Positions 32,411-45,622 of a stretch of DNA of 64,000 bases are shown here, one piece after another; the first letter of the stretch is position 1, and every line of letters starts with the position of its first letter. Below the pieces are notes generated by a model, which saw nothing but the letters and a program-made list of their open reading frames with translations, did no database searches and was not told where the DNA came from. Origin of the DNA: Salmo trutta (Eukaryota; Chordata; Actinopteri; Salmoniformes; Salmonidae). Both the position numbers and the translations under genes were made by a program. The stretch lies in assembly GCF_901001165.1 (NCBI RefSeq), contig NC_042961.1, forward strand, positions 35,603,609 to 35,667,608. Direction: 5' to 3'.

Positions 32411-33306
32411 CCACACACAACCAGACTGTTGTCTTTTTTTACTTTACAAACCAATGATGTTTAAAACTATCACTCATGCCAGCCTTCCTAGTCATAAAAG
32501 AGCAGCAGGAGATACACTCCCATGAATAGAGAACGAAAGGCAGGAACAAAGAAAGAATGGGAGATGGCTTATGAAACGATGGAGTGAAGATAATATCTCT
32601 ACACCATCTCTCTCTTCGCCATTCTCCCGTGAATTGCCCATACTGTTCCACTAGTAATTCCCTTAGCATACTGTAGTAGGACGCATGTTACAGATGTGTT
32701 GCACTGTTATTATTCCCCCATGATGTACATGTTGTGCTTTGATGGTTCCACTCAGGGAGTGGTGATAAGAATGAATTAAGGGAAGGAGTGAGAGGGCCGC
32801 TCTGTCGAAGGTAGGAACTACTTTCCCAGGGACCATGATTTGCATAATGTAAGTGATGCATCTATGCACACTCTCCTGCTCCGAGGCTGTTAGGGCCTCC
32901 TAATTGCTGGCATGGGTCACCTGGTCACCATGGTGATGCCTGTTACTTGGAGGTGTGCGGCTTGGAGAGTGTGGAGACACTTCTGAACACACACACACAT
33001 ACACTAACACATCAAAGGTGTGTGTAATGAAGCTGAGATGTCTAATCAGATATTGTCTTTGTCTCTGTGACACTCTCCTGTGTATCTGTGTGCTCTTCAG
33101 ACTAAGCCATAACAAAGCATCTCCCCAATCCTTCCTCTCATCCCTCCTGGGGGGCTCATTTAGAACTTCCTCTCTGGCATTCCCTCAACGTCAGGCCAAC
33201 ATTAGGATAACCCCTGTGTCCCGGGTGCTGAGCACTTGCCTCATTAGGCTGAGCATTGCCTGTAGGTGTCTGTTTGTCTCTGCCTCAGTGGATTTCATTC
33301 ACAAAT

Positions 33307-33379
<73 letters not shown>

Positions 33380-34310
33380 GTGTGTGTGTGTGTGGGGATA
33401 GTGTGTGTGAGCGTGTGTGCGTGACAGTCACTTAATTATTTTCCCAAGGCACACTGGGAATTTGCATATCCCCAGCCCCTGAGTCGGTCAATAGCAGGGG
33501 AGAACGACTGCCCCCTCTCATTGAAGCCATGGAAGTTCAAGGCCTCACTGCGGTACTGCAGACATTGTTAGCAGAATACAGGATCCCCTATCAGAGTGAA
33601 CGGAAAATGGGAATCGTTGATGTCAATCTTCGTGTAAATCCATTTTTTTTTTAAAAGATCATGGTACCAATAATAGCTTCTAATACACAAGATGTATATC
33701 CTTGAACCAATTATTTTAAAATCGCACACAGAAGTTATAAAGAAAATGTTGCTGCTAATGGCAGCCTGCAGTATCTCGGTCAGCCATCAACTTGAGTTAC
33801 TCAATGAGAGGGGGAAGCACTGAGCTAGCCTGCAATGTCACTTCCTGAAGTAGCACAAACTGCTCGTGTTATGTCTCCATGAGAAGCCATCTTAAACAAC
33901 TTTATTTGCCTTCAATGTGCTATTGAGTCTTTACATAGGAATAAATTGTGTCACATGATTGAAGACTTTGTCCATTCATACATACAGTGACTATCCAAAC
34001 CGATGTCTCTTCCTGGTAGGGGGGAATAGTCATAGCCGCATCGACGTGTCCACCATCCGTTATTGGCTAGTAAATCACAAGTGACTGTTGTCTCAAAACT
34101 AAGATGTTATTTTTGAGTTTCCTACTTTGGAGGCAAACAGGGAGTTGGGCACAAAGTGAGTTTACTTAATAAGTCTCAAGCCACACCCACATGAGAATAC
34201 ACCTCTAAGACAACATTTGGCTGTATTTGAGAAGTGGAAAATACATTTGTCAATGAATTGCCACTTGTGCAAAAGGACGGGGCTAGACACAAAGTCTCAA
34301 ATGGATGGGG
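32411..34310. other. Mostly unique sequence with a long GT microsatellite
   Basis: No coding region is supportable. (GT)n at 33,309-33,394. The stretch 33,430-33,620 is non-repetitive, balanced in composition and includes an octamer-like ATTTGCAT; see findings. Confidence 0.4.
33309..33394. repeat. (GT)n microsatellite
   Basis: About 86 bases with one GC interruption. Confidence 0.95.
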
Positions 34311-36545
34311 GTATAATTGAGTGTTGCTTTAGCAGTATGCTCAGGGTCATTGTACTGCTGGAAGGTGAACCTCTGTCCCAGTCTCAAATCTCTGGAAGAC
34401 TGAAATAGGTTTTCCTCAATAATTTTCCTGTATTTTGCGACGTCTATCATTCTTTCAATTCTGACCAGTTTCCCAGTGCCTGCCGATGGAAAAACATCCC
34501 CACAGCATGATGCTGCCACCACCATGCTTCCCTATGGGGATGGTGTTCTCGGGGTGGTGAGAGGTGTTGGGTTTGCGCTAGACATAGCGTTTTCCTTGAT
34601 GGCCAAAAAGCTACATTTTAGTCTCATCTGACCAGAGTATCTTCTTCCATATGTTTGGAGAGTCTCCCACATGCCTTTTAGCGAACACCAAACGTGTTTA
34701 CTTATTTTTTTCTTGAAGCAATGGCTTTTTTCTGGCCACTTAAGTAAAGCCCAGCTCTGTGGAATGTACGTCTTAAAGTGGTCATAGAGGACAGATACTC
34801 CAATCTCCGCTGTGGAGCTTTGCAGCTCCTTCAGGGTTATCTTTGGTCTCTTTGTTGCATCTCTGATTAACCTGTTAGGGTATAGGGGGCAGTATTTTCA
34901 CGGCTGGATAAAAAAATGTACCCGATTTAACCTGGTTACTAATCCTACCCAGTAACTAGAATATGCATATACTTATTATATATGGATAGAAAACACCCTA
35001 AAGTTTCTAAAACTGTTTGAATGGTGTCTGTGAGTATAACAGAACTCATTTGGCAGGCAAAACCCTGAGACAGATTCTGACAGGAAGTGGATACCTGATG
35101 TGTTGAATTGACTTTAAGCCTATGCCATTGAAAGACAAAGGGGCTGAGGAATGTTTTGGCACTTCCTATTGCTTCCACTAGATGTCACCAGCCTTTACAA
35201 AGTGTTTTGAGTCTTATACTGTGAGATCTGACCGAACAAGAGCCATGGAACGGTGATGGCCCATTAGACACCTGGCGCGCAAGTTCATGTTGGGTACTCT
35301 CGTTCCAATACGGTTTAAAAGAGAACGCAATCGTCCGCCTTGAATTTTATTCATGTTCTGGTTAAAAAAGGCACTAATGATTTATGCGATACAACGTTTG
35401 ACATGTTTGAACGAACGTAAATATATTTTTTCCGTTCGTGAAGTGAAGTGAAGTCCGGCTGGCTTAGATCATGTGCTAACAACACGGAGCTTTTTGGACA
35501 TAAATGATGAGCTTTTTTGAACAAAACTACATTCGTTATGGACCTGGGAATCCTGGAAGTGACATCTGATGAAGACAATCAAAAGGTAATGGATTATTTA
35601 CATAGTATTTTCGATTTTAGATCTCTCCAACATGGCGGTTAGTCTGTATCGCAAAGCGTATTTTTCTGGGCGCAGTGCTCAGATTATTGCAAAGTGTGAT
35701 TTCCCAGTAAGGTTATTTTTAAATCTGGCAAGTCGATTGCGTTCAAGAGATGTAAATCTATAATTCTTTGAATGACAATATAATATTTTACCAATGTTTT
35801 CTAATATTAATTAATTATTTTGTTGTCATGACTTGACTGCCGGTTATTGGAGGGAAACGATTTCCTGAACATCAACGCCATAGTAAAACGCTGTTTTTGG
35901 ATATAAATATGAACTTGATAGAACTAAAAATGCATGCATTGTCGAACATAATGTCCTAGGAGTGTCATCTGATGGAGATTGTAAAAGGTTAGTGCATAAT
36001 TTTAGCTGATTTTATGGTTTTGGTGACGCCTGTCTTTGAATTGACAATACATTACACACAGCTATTGTCAATGTACTCTCCTAACATAACCTAACTTTAT
36101 GCTTTCGCCGTAAAACCTTTTTGAAATCGGACAACGTGGTTAGATTAAGGAGATGTTTATCTTTCAAAGGCTGTAAGTTAGTTGTATGTTTGAGAAATTT
36201 GAATTTTGACATTTATTTGGTTTCAAATTTGCCGCTCTTGAAATGCACCTGCTGTTGATAGGGTGCGCCACGGGTGGCACGCTAACGTCCCACATAGCCC
36301 CAAGAAGTTAATGCCCTCCTTTCCTGGTCAGTGATTTTTGGTGGGAGCCCTCTCTTGGCAGGTTTGTGGTGGTGCCATATTCTTTCCATTTTTTAATAAT
36401 GGGTTTAATGGTGGGATGTTCAAAATATCATATTTTTTTATTACCCAACCCTGATCTGTACTTCTCCACAACTTTGTCCCTGACCAGTTTGGAGAGCTCT
36501 TTAGTCTTCATGGTGCCGCTTACTTGGTGGTGTCCCTTGCTAAAT
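34311..36545 (-). pseudogene. Tc1 transposase remnant split by a TTAA element
   Basis: Minus-strand Tc1 copy in two pieces, 34,311-34,866 and 36,312-36,545, that join at TTAA. The lower piece holds the catalytic half (GGGSIMLWGCFSIGR-like sequence near 34,520-34,480, and LGQRFTFQQYNDPEHTA at 34,396-34,346 in which the usual QQDN is QQYN, so the second catalytic Asp position is altered). The upper piece encodes the DNA-binding region. Both ends of the transposon are missing. Confidence 0.8.
34867..36311 (+). mobile_element. TTAA-family element T6, full length
   Basis: TTAA at 34,867-34,870 and 36,308-36,311, 1.44 kb. Left end CCTGTTAGGGTATAGGGGGC, right end GGTGGCACGCTAACGTCCCA. Removing it restores Tc1 sequence (CTCTGATTAATGCCCTCC). 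Confidence 0.9.
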
Positions 36546-36744
36546 GTGTCATCTGTAAATACAAATAAAATTGTTAAATCACGAGCCTAGTTGGTTTAGC
36601 CAAAGAAAAAGTCAGCAACCTTCCCGCTAGGAATGATTGGCTGCGATAATGAGTGGGCAGGTCATGCCGAGAGATGAGTTCAGATTGGTCTGCCATATAG
36701 CATGCTTCTGTTTATTTGAGCTGGTCAGTATATCCTCTTACATC

Positions 36745-38180
36745 TACACGTTCCGCTAGCGGAACGTCTGCTCCAATATCCAATGATGGGCGGGGCGCGA
36801 AATTCAAACTCCTCTAAATCCGAAAACTTACACTTTTCAAACATATGACTATGTTACAGCTATTTAAAGACAAGACTCTCCTTTATCTAACCAAACTGTC
36901 CGATTTCAAAAAGGCTTTACAGCGAAAGCAAAACATTAGATTATGTCAGCAGAGTACCCAGCCAGGAATAATCACACAGCCATTTTTCAAGCTAGCATAT
37001 CATGTCACATAAACCCAAACCATATCTAAATGCAGCACTAACCTTTGATGATCTTCATCAGATGACACACCTAGGACATTGTGTTATACAATACATGCAT
37101 GTCTGTTCAATCAAGTTCATATTTATATCAAAAACCAGCTTTTTACATTAGCATGTGACGTTCAGAACTAGCATTCCCACCGAACACTTCCGGTGATTTT
37201 ACTAAATTACTCACGATAAACGTTCACAAAAAGCATAACAATTATTTTAAGAATTATAGATACAGAACTCCTCTATGCACTCGATATGTCCGATTTTAAA
37301 ATAGCTTTTCGGATGAAGCACATTTTGCAATAATGTAAGTACATAGCCCGGCGTTACAGGGCTAGCTATTTAGACACCCACCCAGTGTAGCCTTCACCAA
37401 AATCACATTTCCTATAAGAAAAATGTTCTTACCTTGCTTGTTCTTCATCAGAATACACTGCCAGGACTTCTACTTCAATAACAAATGTAGGTTTGGTCCC
37501 AAATAATCCATCGTTATATCCAAACAGCGACGTTTTGTTCGTGCGTTCTAGACACTATCCCAACGCTAAATCTCGGCCACGAGCATGACGCAAAATATGA
37601 CAAAAAATTTCGAAATATTCCATTACCGTACTTCGAAGCATGTCAACCGCTGTTTAAAACCAATATTTATGCAATTTATCTCGTAGAGAAGCGATAATAT
37701 TCCGACCGGGAATCTGCCTGTCTGTAAACTGAGGAAAAAACCGAAAGCCGGGGGCGGGGCGTGTCACGCGCCTAAGGCTTAGTCCATTGACTGACCACTC
37801 AGCATTTGCTCTCGTGTGCTTCAGCCAGGGCTTTGAATGACATCATTCCTGTTTTTCCCGGGCTGTGAGACTCCATTGTTGACGTGAGAAGTGTCACGTA
37901 AGAGCAGAGATCCTTTGTAAACGACAGAGATAATAAAGAAGGGCAAGAAATGTTCAGACAGGGTACTTCCTGAACAGAAGCATCTCAGGTTTTTGCCTGC
38001 CATAGGAGTTCTGTTATACTCACAGACACCATTCAAACAGTTTCAGAAACTTTGGAGTGTTTTCTCTCCAAAGCTAATAATTATATGCATATTCCAGTTT
38101 CTGGGCAGGACTAATAATCAGATTAAATCGGGTACGTTTTTTATCCAGCCGTGAAATTACTGCCCCCTAGATGTAACAGG
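36745..38180 (-). mobile_element. TTAA-family element T7, variant end
   Basis: Minus orientation. The right-end side begins with the palindrome CGTTCCGCTAGCGGAACG and the other end reads CTGCCCCCTAGATGTAACAGG. The interior is colinear with T3. No TTAA remains directly at the ends. Confidence 0.75.
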
Positions 38181-39075
38181 ATATGTAGGTAATCCTGTCT
38201 AGCGTGGCTTTTGAAAAAAATGTAGCGCATAGTATAACTGCATACGTGTTGTTCTCCACTTTCTGGAGGACCGAGTTTATAAATCATACGAATTAGAGTA
38301 TGACAGCCAAGAAGATGGAGAAAACACTTGTCTCCGGGTTACATCTTCAAACTAAGGGCAACCATTGTATCTGTGACAGGTAGAGGCATCCATCCATGAT
38401 GTATATGGGTAAGATAGTCTAGCTACCTACATTTTCAGATTATACACATTTTGATTTTTGACAAAGTCGTTTTCAATTCAAAGTTAAATGTCTGGCTCAC
38501 TAGCTAATGTTATGTGTATGATCTTATTATTATGATCTCAGAGCCATTTGTTTTGCTAGTTATCGCCTAATGTTAGCTAGCTAACATTGAACCTGGTTGG
38601 TTAGCTACTTGCAGATTCATACAGGGTAGTAACATCATGAGTTGGGATTCTGGTTCATTGTTTAGCTAGCTAGCTATCTACATGTCTTAACAAAAGACTC
38701 CACTATGCAAGCATTAATTTCAATGGAATGTCACTGTGACAACTGTTGATATATGCAGCTGGAAAATTCACTCTGGGTATCTATTCCGATTTCAGAGCAC
38801 TCTCGTTTGAGTGTGCCAGAGCGCAGAAAAACGGACAAATCTTTGAACGCTCAACACCCGTTGAATATAGCCGGTGTCAGTAAACATTGTCAAAAAAGTG
38901 GAAATTGTTGCCACCAGCACAGTTGCAGTCACCAACACTCTTGATAACATAAATACAGCCTAACCAGCTCTGCTAGGGCGAGTAAAATGGTCAGTGAGCT
39001 GTTCTCTCATTTGTGTCTGGAAGCTTAGCTTGGGTATTAACTGTTGTTGTTAGGACAGAACGCTCGGAACAACTC
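38181..39075. other. Unassigned, apparently unique sequence
   Basis: AT-rich with several GCTAGCTA words; no open frame with recognisable content. Confidence 0.4.
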
Positions 39076-40678
39076 TTAAAACCTGTTAGGGATAGGGGGC
39101 AGTATTTTCACGGCCGGATAAAAAACGTACCCGATTTAATCTGGTACTACTCCTGCCCAGAAACTAGAATATGCGTATAATTAGTAGATTTGGATAGAAA
39201 CACTCTAAAGTTTCTAAAACTGTTTGAATGGTGTCTGTGAGTATAACAGAACTCATATGGCAGGCCAAAACCTGAGAAGATTCTATACAGGAAGTACCCT
39301 GTCTGACCATTTCTTGTCCTTCTGTAGCCTCTCTATCAAAAATACAGCATCTCTGCTGTAACGTAACATTTTCTAAGGCTTCCATTGGCTCTAGGAAGGC
39401 GCCAGAAATTGGAATTATAGCTCCACAGTCTCTGGGCGAAAAACAGCAGGGGTTTTTGTGAGTGGTCCTTCTGAGGACAATGACATTGGTGTGCGTGTGC
39501 ATGAGACGACTCCATTTTGTTCTTTCAGTCTTAGAATGGATACAACGTCTCCCGGTTGGAATATTATCGCAATTTTATGAGAAAAAACGCATAAAAATTG
39601 ATTTTAAACAGCGTTTGACATGCTTCAAAGTACGGTAATGGAAAATGTTGACCATTTTTGTCACGAAATGAGCCGGCGTGTCACCCTTCGGATAGTTACC
39701 TGAACGCATGAACAAAACGGAGCTATTGGAATACAACTATGGATTTTTTCGAACCAAAACAACATTTGTTGTTGAAGTAGAAGTCCTGGGAGTGCATTCT
39801 GATGAAGGACAGCAAAGGTAATCACATTTTTCTTATAGTAAATCTGAGTTTAGTGGCATCACAGGGCACCCAGCAAGTTTAGCACTCACCAAAGTCAGAT
39901 TTACTATAAGAAAAATGTTATTACCTTTGGTGTTCTTCTTCAGAATGCACTCCCAGGACTTCTACTTCAATAACAAATGTTAGTTTGGTCCAAAATAATC
40001 CATAGTTATATCCAAACGGCGGCGTTTTGTTCGTGCGTTCAAGAAACTATCCAAAAGGGTAAATAAGGGTTACGAGCACGGCGCATTTTGTGACAAAAAA
40101 ATTCAAAATATTCCATTACCGTATTTCGAAGCATGTCAACCGCTGTTTAAAAAAAAATGTATGCCATTTTTCTCGTAAAAAAGCGATAATATTCCGACCG
40201 GCAAATCGTTTTTTATTACAAAGAGAGTGAAAGTAAAAGCATGCTATCCCCTCATGCACGAGCCTCATTCTAATGGCCCTCTGATAGAGCACTTGCCAAA
40301 CGCGCTAGTGTGTTTCTGCCTGGGGCTGCCTCGATATCATTCAGCTTTTTCCCGGGTTCTGAGAGCCTATGGGAGCTGTAGGAAGTGTCACGTTACAGCA
40401 AAGATCCTCAGTCTTCAATAAAAAGAGCCAAGATTAACAAGAACTTGTCAGACAGGTCACTTCCTGTATGGAATCTTCTCAGGTTTTTGCCTGCCATACG
40501 AGTTCTGTTATACTCACAGACACCATTCAAACAGTTTTAGAAACTTTAGGGTGTTTTCTATCCAAAGCCAATAATTATATGCATATTCTAGTTACTGGGC
40601 AGGAGTAGTAACCAGATTAAATCGGGTACGTTTTTTATCCGGCCGTGCAAATACTGCCCCCTATCCCCAACAGGTTAA
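39076..40678. mobile_element. TTAA-family foldback element T8
   Basis: Both termini are the GGGGGCAGTATT end of the family; the two roughly 780-base halves (39,080-39,860 and 39,885-40,674) are inverted repeats meeting at about 39,865-39,880. TTAA at 39,076-39,079 (two extra A bases next to it) and 40,675-40,678. Confidence 0.85.
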
Positions 40679-40760
40679 AGGCACAGCCAACTTTGTGTAT
40701 TTAAGCTTCTGACCCACTGGAATTGTGATACAATGAATTATAAGTGAAATAATCTGTCTG

Positions 40761-42201
40761 TTAACCTGTTAGGGTATAGGGGGCAGTATTGAGACTTTTT
40801 TGAAAAAAGATGTGCCCATTTTTAAATGCCTCCTACACCTACCCAGTAACTACAATATGCATATACTTATTATATATGGATAGAAAACACCCTAAAGTTT
40901 CAAAAACTGTTTGAATGGTGTCTATGAGTATAACAGAACTCATTTGGCAGGCAAAACCCTGAGACAGATTCTGACAGGAAGTGGATACCTGATGTGTTGA
41001 ATTGACTTTGAGCCTATGCCATTGAAAAACAAAGGGGGTGAGGTATATTCTGGCACTTCCTATTGCTTCCACAAGATGTCCCCAGCCTTTACAAAGTGTT
41101 TTGAGTGTTCTACAGTGAGATCTGACCGAATAAGAGCCATGGAACGTGATGGTCCATCATTCACCCTGGCGCGCGATTTGATGGTGGGTACTCTCATTCC
41201 GAAACGTTTTAAAAGAAAACCCAATGGTCCGCCTTGAATTTTATTCATGTTCTGGTTAAAAAAGGCCCTAATGATTTATGCGATCCAACGTTTGACATGT
41301 TTGAACGAACGGAAATATATTTTTTCCGTTCTTGAAGTGAAGTGAAGTCCGGCTGGCTTAGATCATGCGCTACAACACGGAGGTTTTTCGACATAAATGA
41401 TGAGCTTTTTTGAACAAAACTACATTCGTTATGGACCTGGGACTCTTTAGAAGTGACATCTGATGAAGAGAATCAAAGGTAATGGATTATTTATATAGTA
41501 TTTTCGATTTTAGATTCCTCCAACATGGCGGTTAGTCTGTATCGCGATGCGTATTTTTCTGGCGCAGTGCTCAGATTATTGCAAAGTGTGATTTCCCAGT
41601 AAGGTTAATTTAAAATCTGACAAGTCCATTGCGTTCAAGTGATGTAAATCTATAATTCTTTGAATGACAATATAATATTTTAGCAATGTTTTCTAATATT
41701 AATTAATTATTTTGTCGTCATGACTTGACTGCCGGTATTGGAGGGAAACGATTTCCTGAACATCAACGCCATAGTAAAACACTGTTTTTAGATATAAATA
41801 TGAACTTGATAGAACTAAAAATGCATGCATTGTCTAACAAAATGTCCTAGGAGTGTCATCTGATGGAGATTGTAAAAGGTTAGTGCATAATTTTAGCTGA
41901 TTGTATGGTTTTGGTGACGCATGTCTTTGAATCGACAATGCATTGCACACAGCTATTGTCAATGTACTCTCCTAACATAACCTAACTTTATGCTTTCCCC
42001 GTAAAACCTTTTTGAAATCGGTAAACGTGGTTAGATTAAGAAGATGTTTATCTTTCAAAGGCTGTAAGTTAGTTGTATGTTTGAGAAATTTGAATTTGTA
42101 TATTTATTTGGTTTCAAATTTGCCGCTCTTGAAATGCACCTGCTGTTGATAGGGTGCGCCACAGGTGGCACGCTAACGTCCCAGGTAGCCTCAAGAATTA
42201 A
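40761..42201 (+). mobile_element. TTAA-family element T9, full length
   Basis: TTAA at 40,761-40,764 and 42,198-42,201. Nearly colinear with T6 over its whole length with only scattered differences, so the two belong to one young subfamily. Confidence 0.9.
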
Positions 42202-42303
42202 CAATTGTTGGAAAAATTACTTGCGCAAAGTAGATGTCCTAACCGACTTGCCAAAACTGTAGTTTGTTAACAAGAAAGTTGTGGAGTGGTTGAAAAATTA
42301 GTT

Positions 42304-42413
42304 TTAACCTGTCTGGGAACCCCACCCTAGTCAACAGCCAGTGGAATCGCATCGCGCGAAATACAATTACCTCATAAATGCTATTACTTACATTTCTCAA
42401 ACATTTGACTATG
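42304..42413 (-). mobile_element. TTAA-family fragment T10
   Basis: TTAA 42,304-42,307 followed by about 105 bases of the family's right end (compare 14,524-14,650), cut off at a Tc1 junction. Confidence 0.7.
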
Positions 42414-42590
42414 GAGGAATTGGGGGATTTTCAGCTTCCGGGAATTGTGTACAGATCCTTGCAACATAGGGCGGTGCATTATCATGCTGAAACAGGGGAT
42501 GGCGGCGGATGAATGGCACGACACTGGGCCTCAGATCTCTTCACAGTATTTCTGTGCATTCAAATTGTCATCAATAAAATGCAATTTTGT

Positions 42591-43010
42591 TCATTGTCTG
42601 TAGTTTATGCCTGCCCATACCATAACCCCACTGCCACCATGGGGCATTCTGTTCACAACGTTGACATCAGCAAACCACTTGCCCACACGATGCCATCTAC
42701 GCTGTCTGCCATCTGCCCTGTACTGTTGAAACCGGTATTCATCCTTGAAGAGCACACTTCTCCAGCATACCAAAGGCCCTAGAAAATGAGCATTTGCCCA
42801 CTGAAGTTGGTTACAACGCCGAACTGCAGTGAGGTCAAGACCCTCGTGAGGACGACGAGCACGCAGATGAGCTTCCCTGAGATGTTTACTGACAGTTTGT
42901 GCAGAAATTCTTTGGTTGTACAAACCCACAGTTTTATCAGCTGTCTGGATGGCTGGTCTCAGATGATCCCACAGGTGAAGAAGCCAGATGTGGAGGTTCT
43001 GGGCTGGCAT
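42591..43010 (-). pseudogene. Tc1-like transposase fragment (139 residues open)
   Basis: The longest open Tc1 fragment in the window. It contains the linker between DNA-binding and catalytic domains (SAQTVSKHLREAHLRARRP), VLFKDEYRFQQY (first Asp region, usually TDESRF), and GGSGVMVWAGI, a hallmark of Tc1/mariner transposases. The C-terminal third, with the second and third acidic residues, lies beyond a stop. It is not functional. Confidence 0.8.
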
Positions 43011-43344
43011 GGTTACACGTGGTCTTCAGTTTTGAGGCCGGTTGGACACCCTGACAAATTCTCTAAAACAACGTTAGAGGTGACTTATGGTAGAGAAATT
43101 AACATAGAATTATCTGGCAACAGCTCTGCTGGACATTCCTACAGTCAGCATGCCAATTGCACGCTCCCTAAAAACTTGATGCATCAGTGGCATTGTTCTG
43201 TGTGACAAAACTGCACATTTTCGAGTGGCCTTTTATTGTCCCCATCACAAGGTGCACCTGTGTAATGATCATGCTGTTCAATCAGCTTCTTGATATGCCA
43301 CACCTGTCAGGTGGATGGATTATCTTGGAAAAGGAGAAACGCTC

Positions 43345-43412
43345 CATTACATTTACATTGACATTTAAGTCATTTAGCAGACGCTCTTATCCAGAGCGAC
43401 TTACAAGTATGT
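43345..43412. repeat. Short teleost interspersed repeat
   Basis: CATTTAGCAGACGCTCTTAT and flanks, a block seen across teleost genomes. Family not assigned. Confidence 0.55.
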
Positions 43413-45154
43413 AAACAAATTTGTGCACAACATTTTACAGAAATAAGCTTTTTGTGCATATGGAACATTTCCGGGATCTTTTATTTTAGCACATGAACCA
43501 TGGAACCAACACTTTACAAGTTGCATCTATATTTGTGTTCAGTATTTTGTATCACTGTCACAACAATTGTAATAATATAGCTAGTTATTCTGCCTATTTA
43601 TGGAGAGTCATACAAAAGCTCAGTGATAACAAAAATTAGGAACTATGTTTACATTTTTTTATGGGGGATGCTTGGGAATATTCAAAGTAGAAAATTAGTT
43701 CCATGTTCAACAAGACAGATTGGTTGAGGGATGAGCTTTGTGTAGGAGTAACATCATCTGATGTAAAACAATGGGCACTTCATGCTTCCTCAGAACTCTA
43801 AATCTTGCCCAGTTACCAAGCGTCCAACAAAACATTTCCTAACTGACTTCTGTGACGAGACTCGGAACACCTTGTCACCCTTTCTCACTTTTCTCTTGTG
43901 GCATTTCACAAAAGCACACTCCCTTCCTTCCCTCAATCTGCGCAAAAGGAAGAAAAAAATTTACTTGTATTTGCGGTTTCCATGGAAATGGATGCAGGGT
44001 CTGCAGCAATGTCTCAGCTAGTGGTGTTTGATTCAAATGGTTTATTGGAATTTCATGTGTAGAGAGAGGCAGGCTGATTTGAATATGTGTCATTCAGCTT
44101 GGTGGTCATGTTTGATAATGACTTGGAGAGAGATGGGGCGAAAAGAAAGAGAGAAGAAAAGGGAGAGAGAGACGGGTATCAGATAAGTTGTGAAGTTAGA
44201 AGGCAAATAAATAACAGCCTCTTTTAAGGCTGGTAGTTCAAGGGAGGACACAGAAAGCCTGAGAGAGAGAGAGATGGTGTCTGGTTTGGACACAACACCT
44301 CCTACTTGGGAGACAACAAGAAATCACAGACATAACAGGCCGCAACATCAGAGCAAGGGTTACATGTCGCCGTTAAAATGTTTAATTCACACACGTCGGA
44401 TTAACCGTCTACTCTCTCTTCCCCCTTTCTTTCACCGCTCGAATTAAGAGAAGAAAGACAATGTCATTTCATCATTAATCTTCTCATTCGAGTCCTCTTC
44501 CTCCAGTTCTATCGTTCCTCTTTATTGTCTGTGACACCCGAAACCTAATTAAAAGCATTTCTGCCATTAATATTCAAAGCAGGCCGTGTAATTTAAAGCG
44601 AGTGGTCCGTCCAAGAATGGCTTATTCATCTTGCCGCCGCCGTGTGTGTCAACAAAATGAAATGTTAAACATTCCTCTAAATTAAATAATTTAAGAGCCA
44701 TTTGAAAAAGCTTTGGCGAAAATTTGCCGAATACCAATTGCAGGGTTATAAAGAGAAGTGACGCATTGAATTAAAACATATGACTGAGAGAGGGAATCTG
44801 AGGCCTCGCTGAGGAGAGAATGGAGAGATGAGTGTGTGTGTGTGTGTGTGCCCATGTGTGCGTGTATTGGTGGAGTCTGTTAAAACGTATCTAAATGACA
44901 GCAGGGTCCCATTGTCGTGGTTTAATTCACCAAGACCCCATTCCATAATAATGACCACCATACAATAGTATATCTACTTAATTCATCAGCATGTTATGTT
45001 TATTTGTCACTCTCTAATCATATTTAGTGTGTCAGAGGGAAGCTCACCATATGATCTAATCTCTGTTTTCATTTAATCCTTTCAGATAGCCAGAGGGATT
45101 AGGGCTCAACTTTGAACCTAGGTAGGCACATATACAATTCGCCATACATCTTTG

Positions 45155-45289
45155 TCATTTAGCAGACAAGTAAGGTTACTCAAATGCAAACAAACAGATT
45201 TTTTTTCACTTAGACAGCTCGGGGATTCAAACCAGCAACCTTTCGGTTACTGGCCTAGTGCTCTTAGTGTGCTAGGCTACCTGCCGTCA
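45155..45289 (-). repeat. Degraded tRNA-derived SINE
   Basis: The minus-strand head GGCAGGTAGCCTAGCACAC and B-box-like GGTTGCTGGTTTGAATCC resemble the SINE at 4745-4955, more diverged. Confidence 0.6.
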
Positions 45290-45365
45290 AATGTTAAATC
45301 TATGTGTCTTAACACCGGGCTCTTATCTTAAAAGACCCCTAGGTTATAGTTCAGACTCTTTTTTT

Positions 45366-45622
45366 TCATATTTTTCGCTCTCTCTCTCCTTTTCACCTGT
45401 CTTTTCTCTCTTTTTCTCTACCGTCTCCCTTTCTTTCTTTCTCGCTCTCTACATCTCTTTCTCTACTGTCTCGCTCTCTCTCCACCTGTCTTTTCTCTCT
45501 TTTTGTCTCTCCCTTTCTTTCTCTCTCTCACTCTCCTCTCTCCATTTGTCTTTCTCTCTCTTCCGTTGTCTTTCTCTCTCTCTCTCTCTACTGTCTTCCT
45601 GTCTTTCTCACTTTCTCTCTAC
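45366..45622. repeat. TC-rich low-complexity tract
   Basis: Imperfect (TC)n with TTTC interruptions. The Ser/Leu/Phe-rich open frame through it is a composition artefact. Confidence 0.85.

Larger units (their letters stand above)
42414..43541 (-). mobile_element. Tc1/mariner-like transposon, another family
   Basis: Minus-strand transposase and part of the terminal region (43,420-43,541, with AAATAAGCTTTTTGTGCATA). The 43,345-43,412 stretch, ATTTAAGTCATTTAGCAGAC and following, is a separate teleost-wide repeat inserted in it. Confidence 0.75.
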
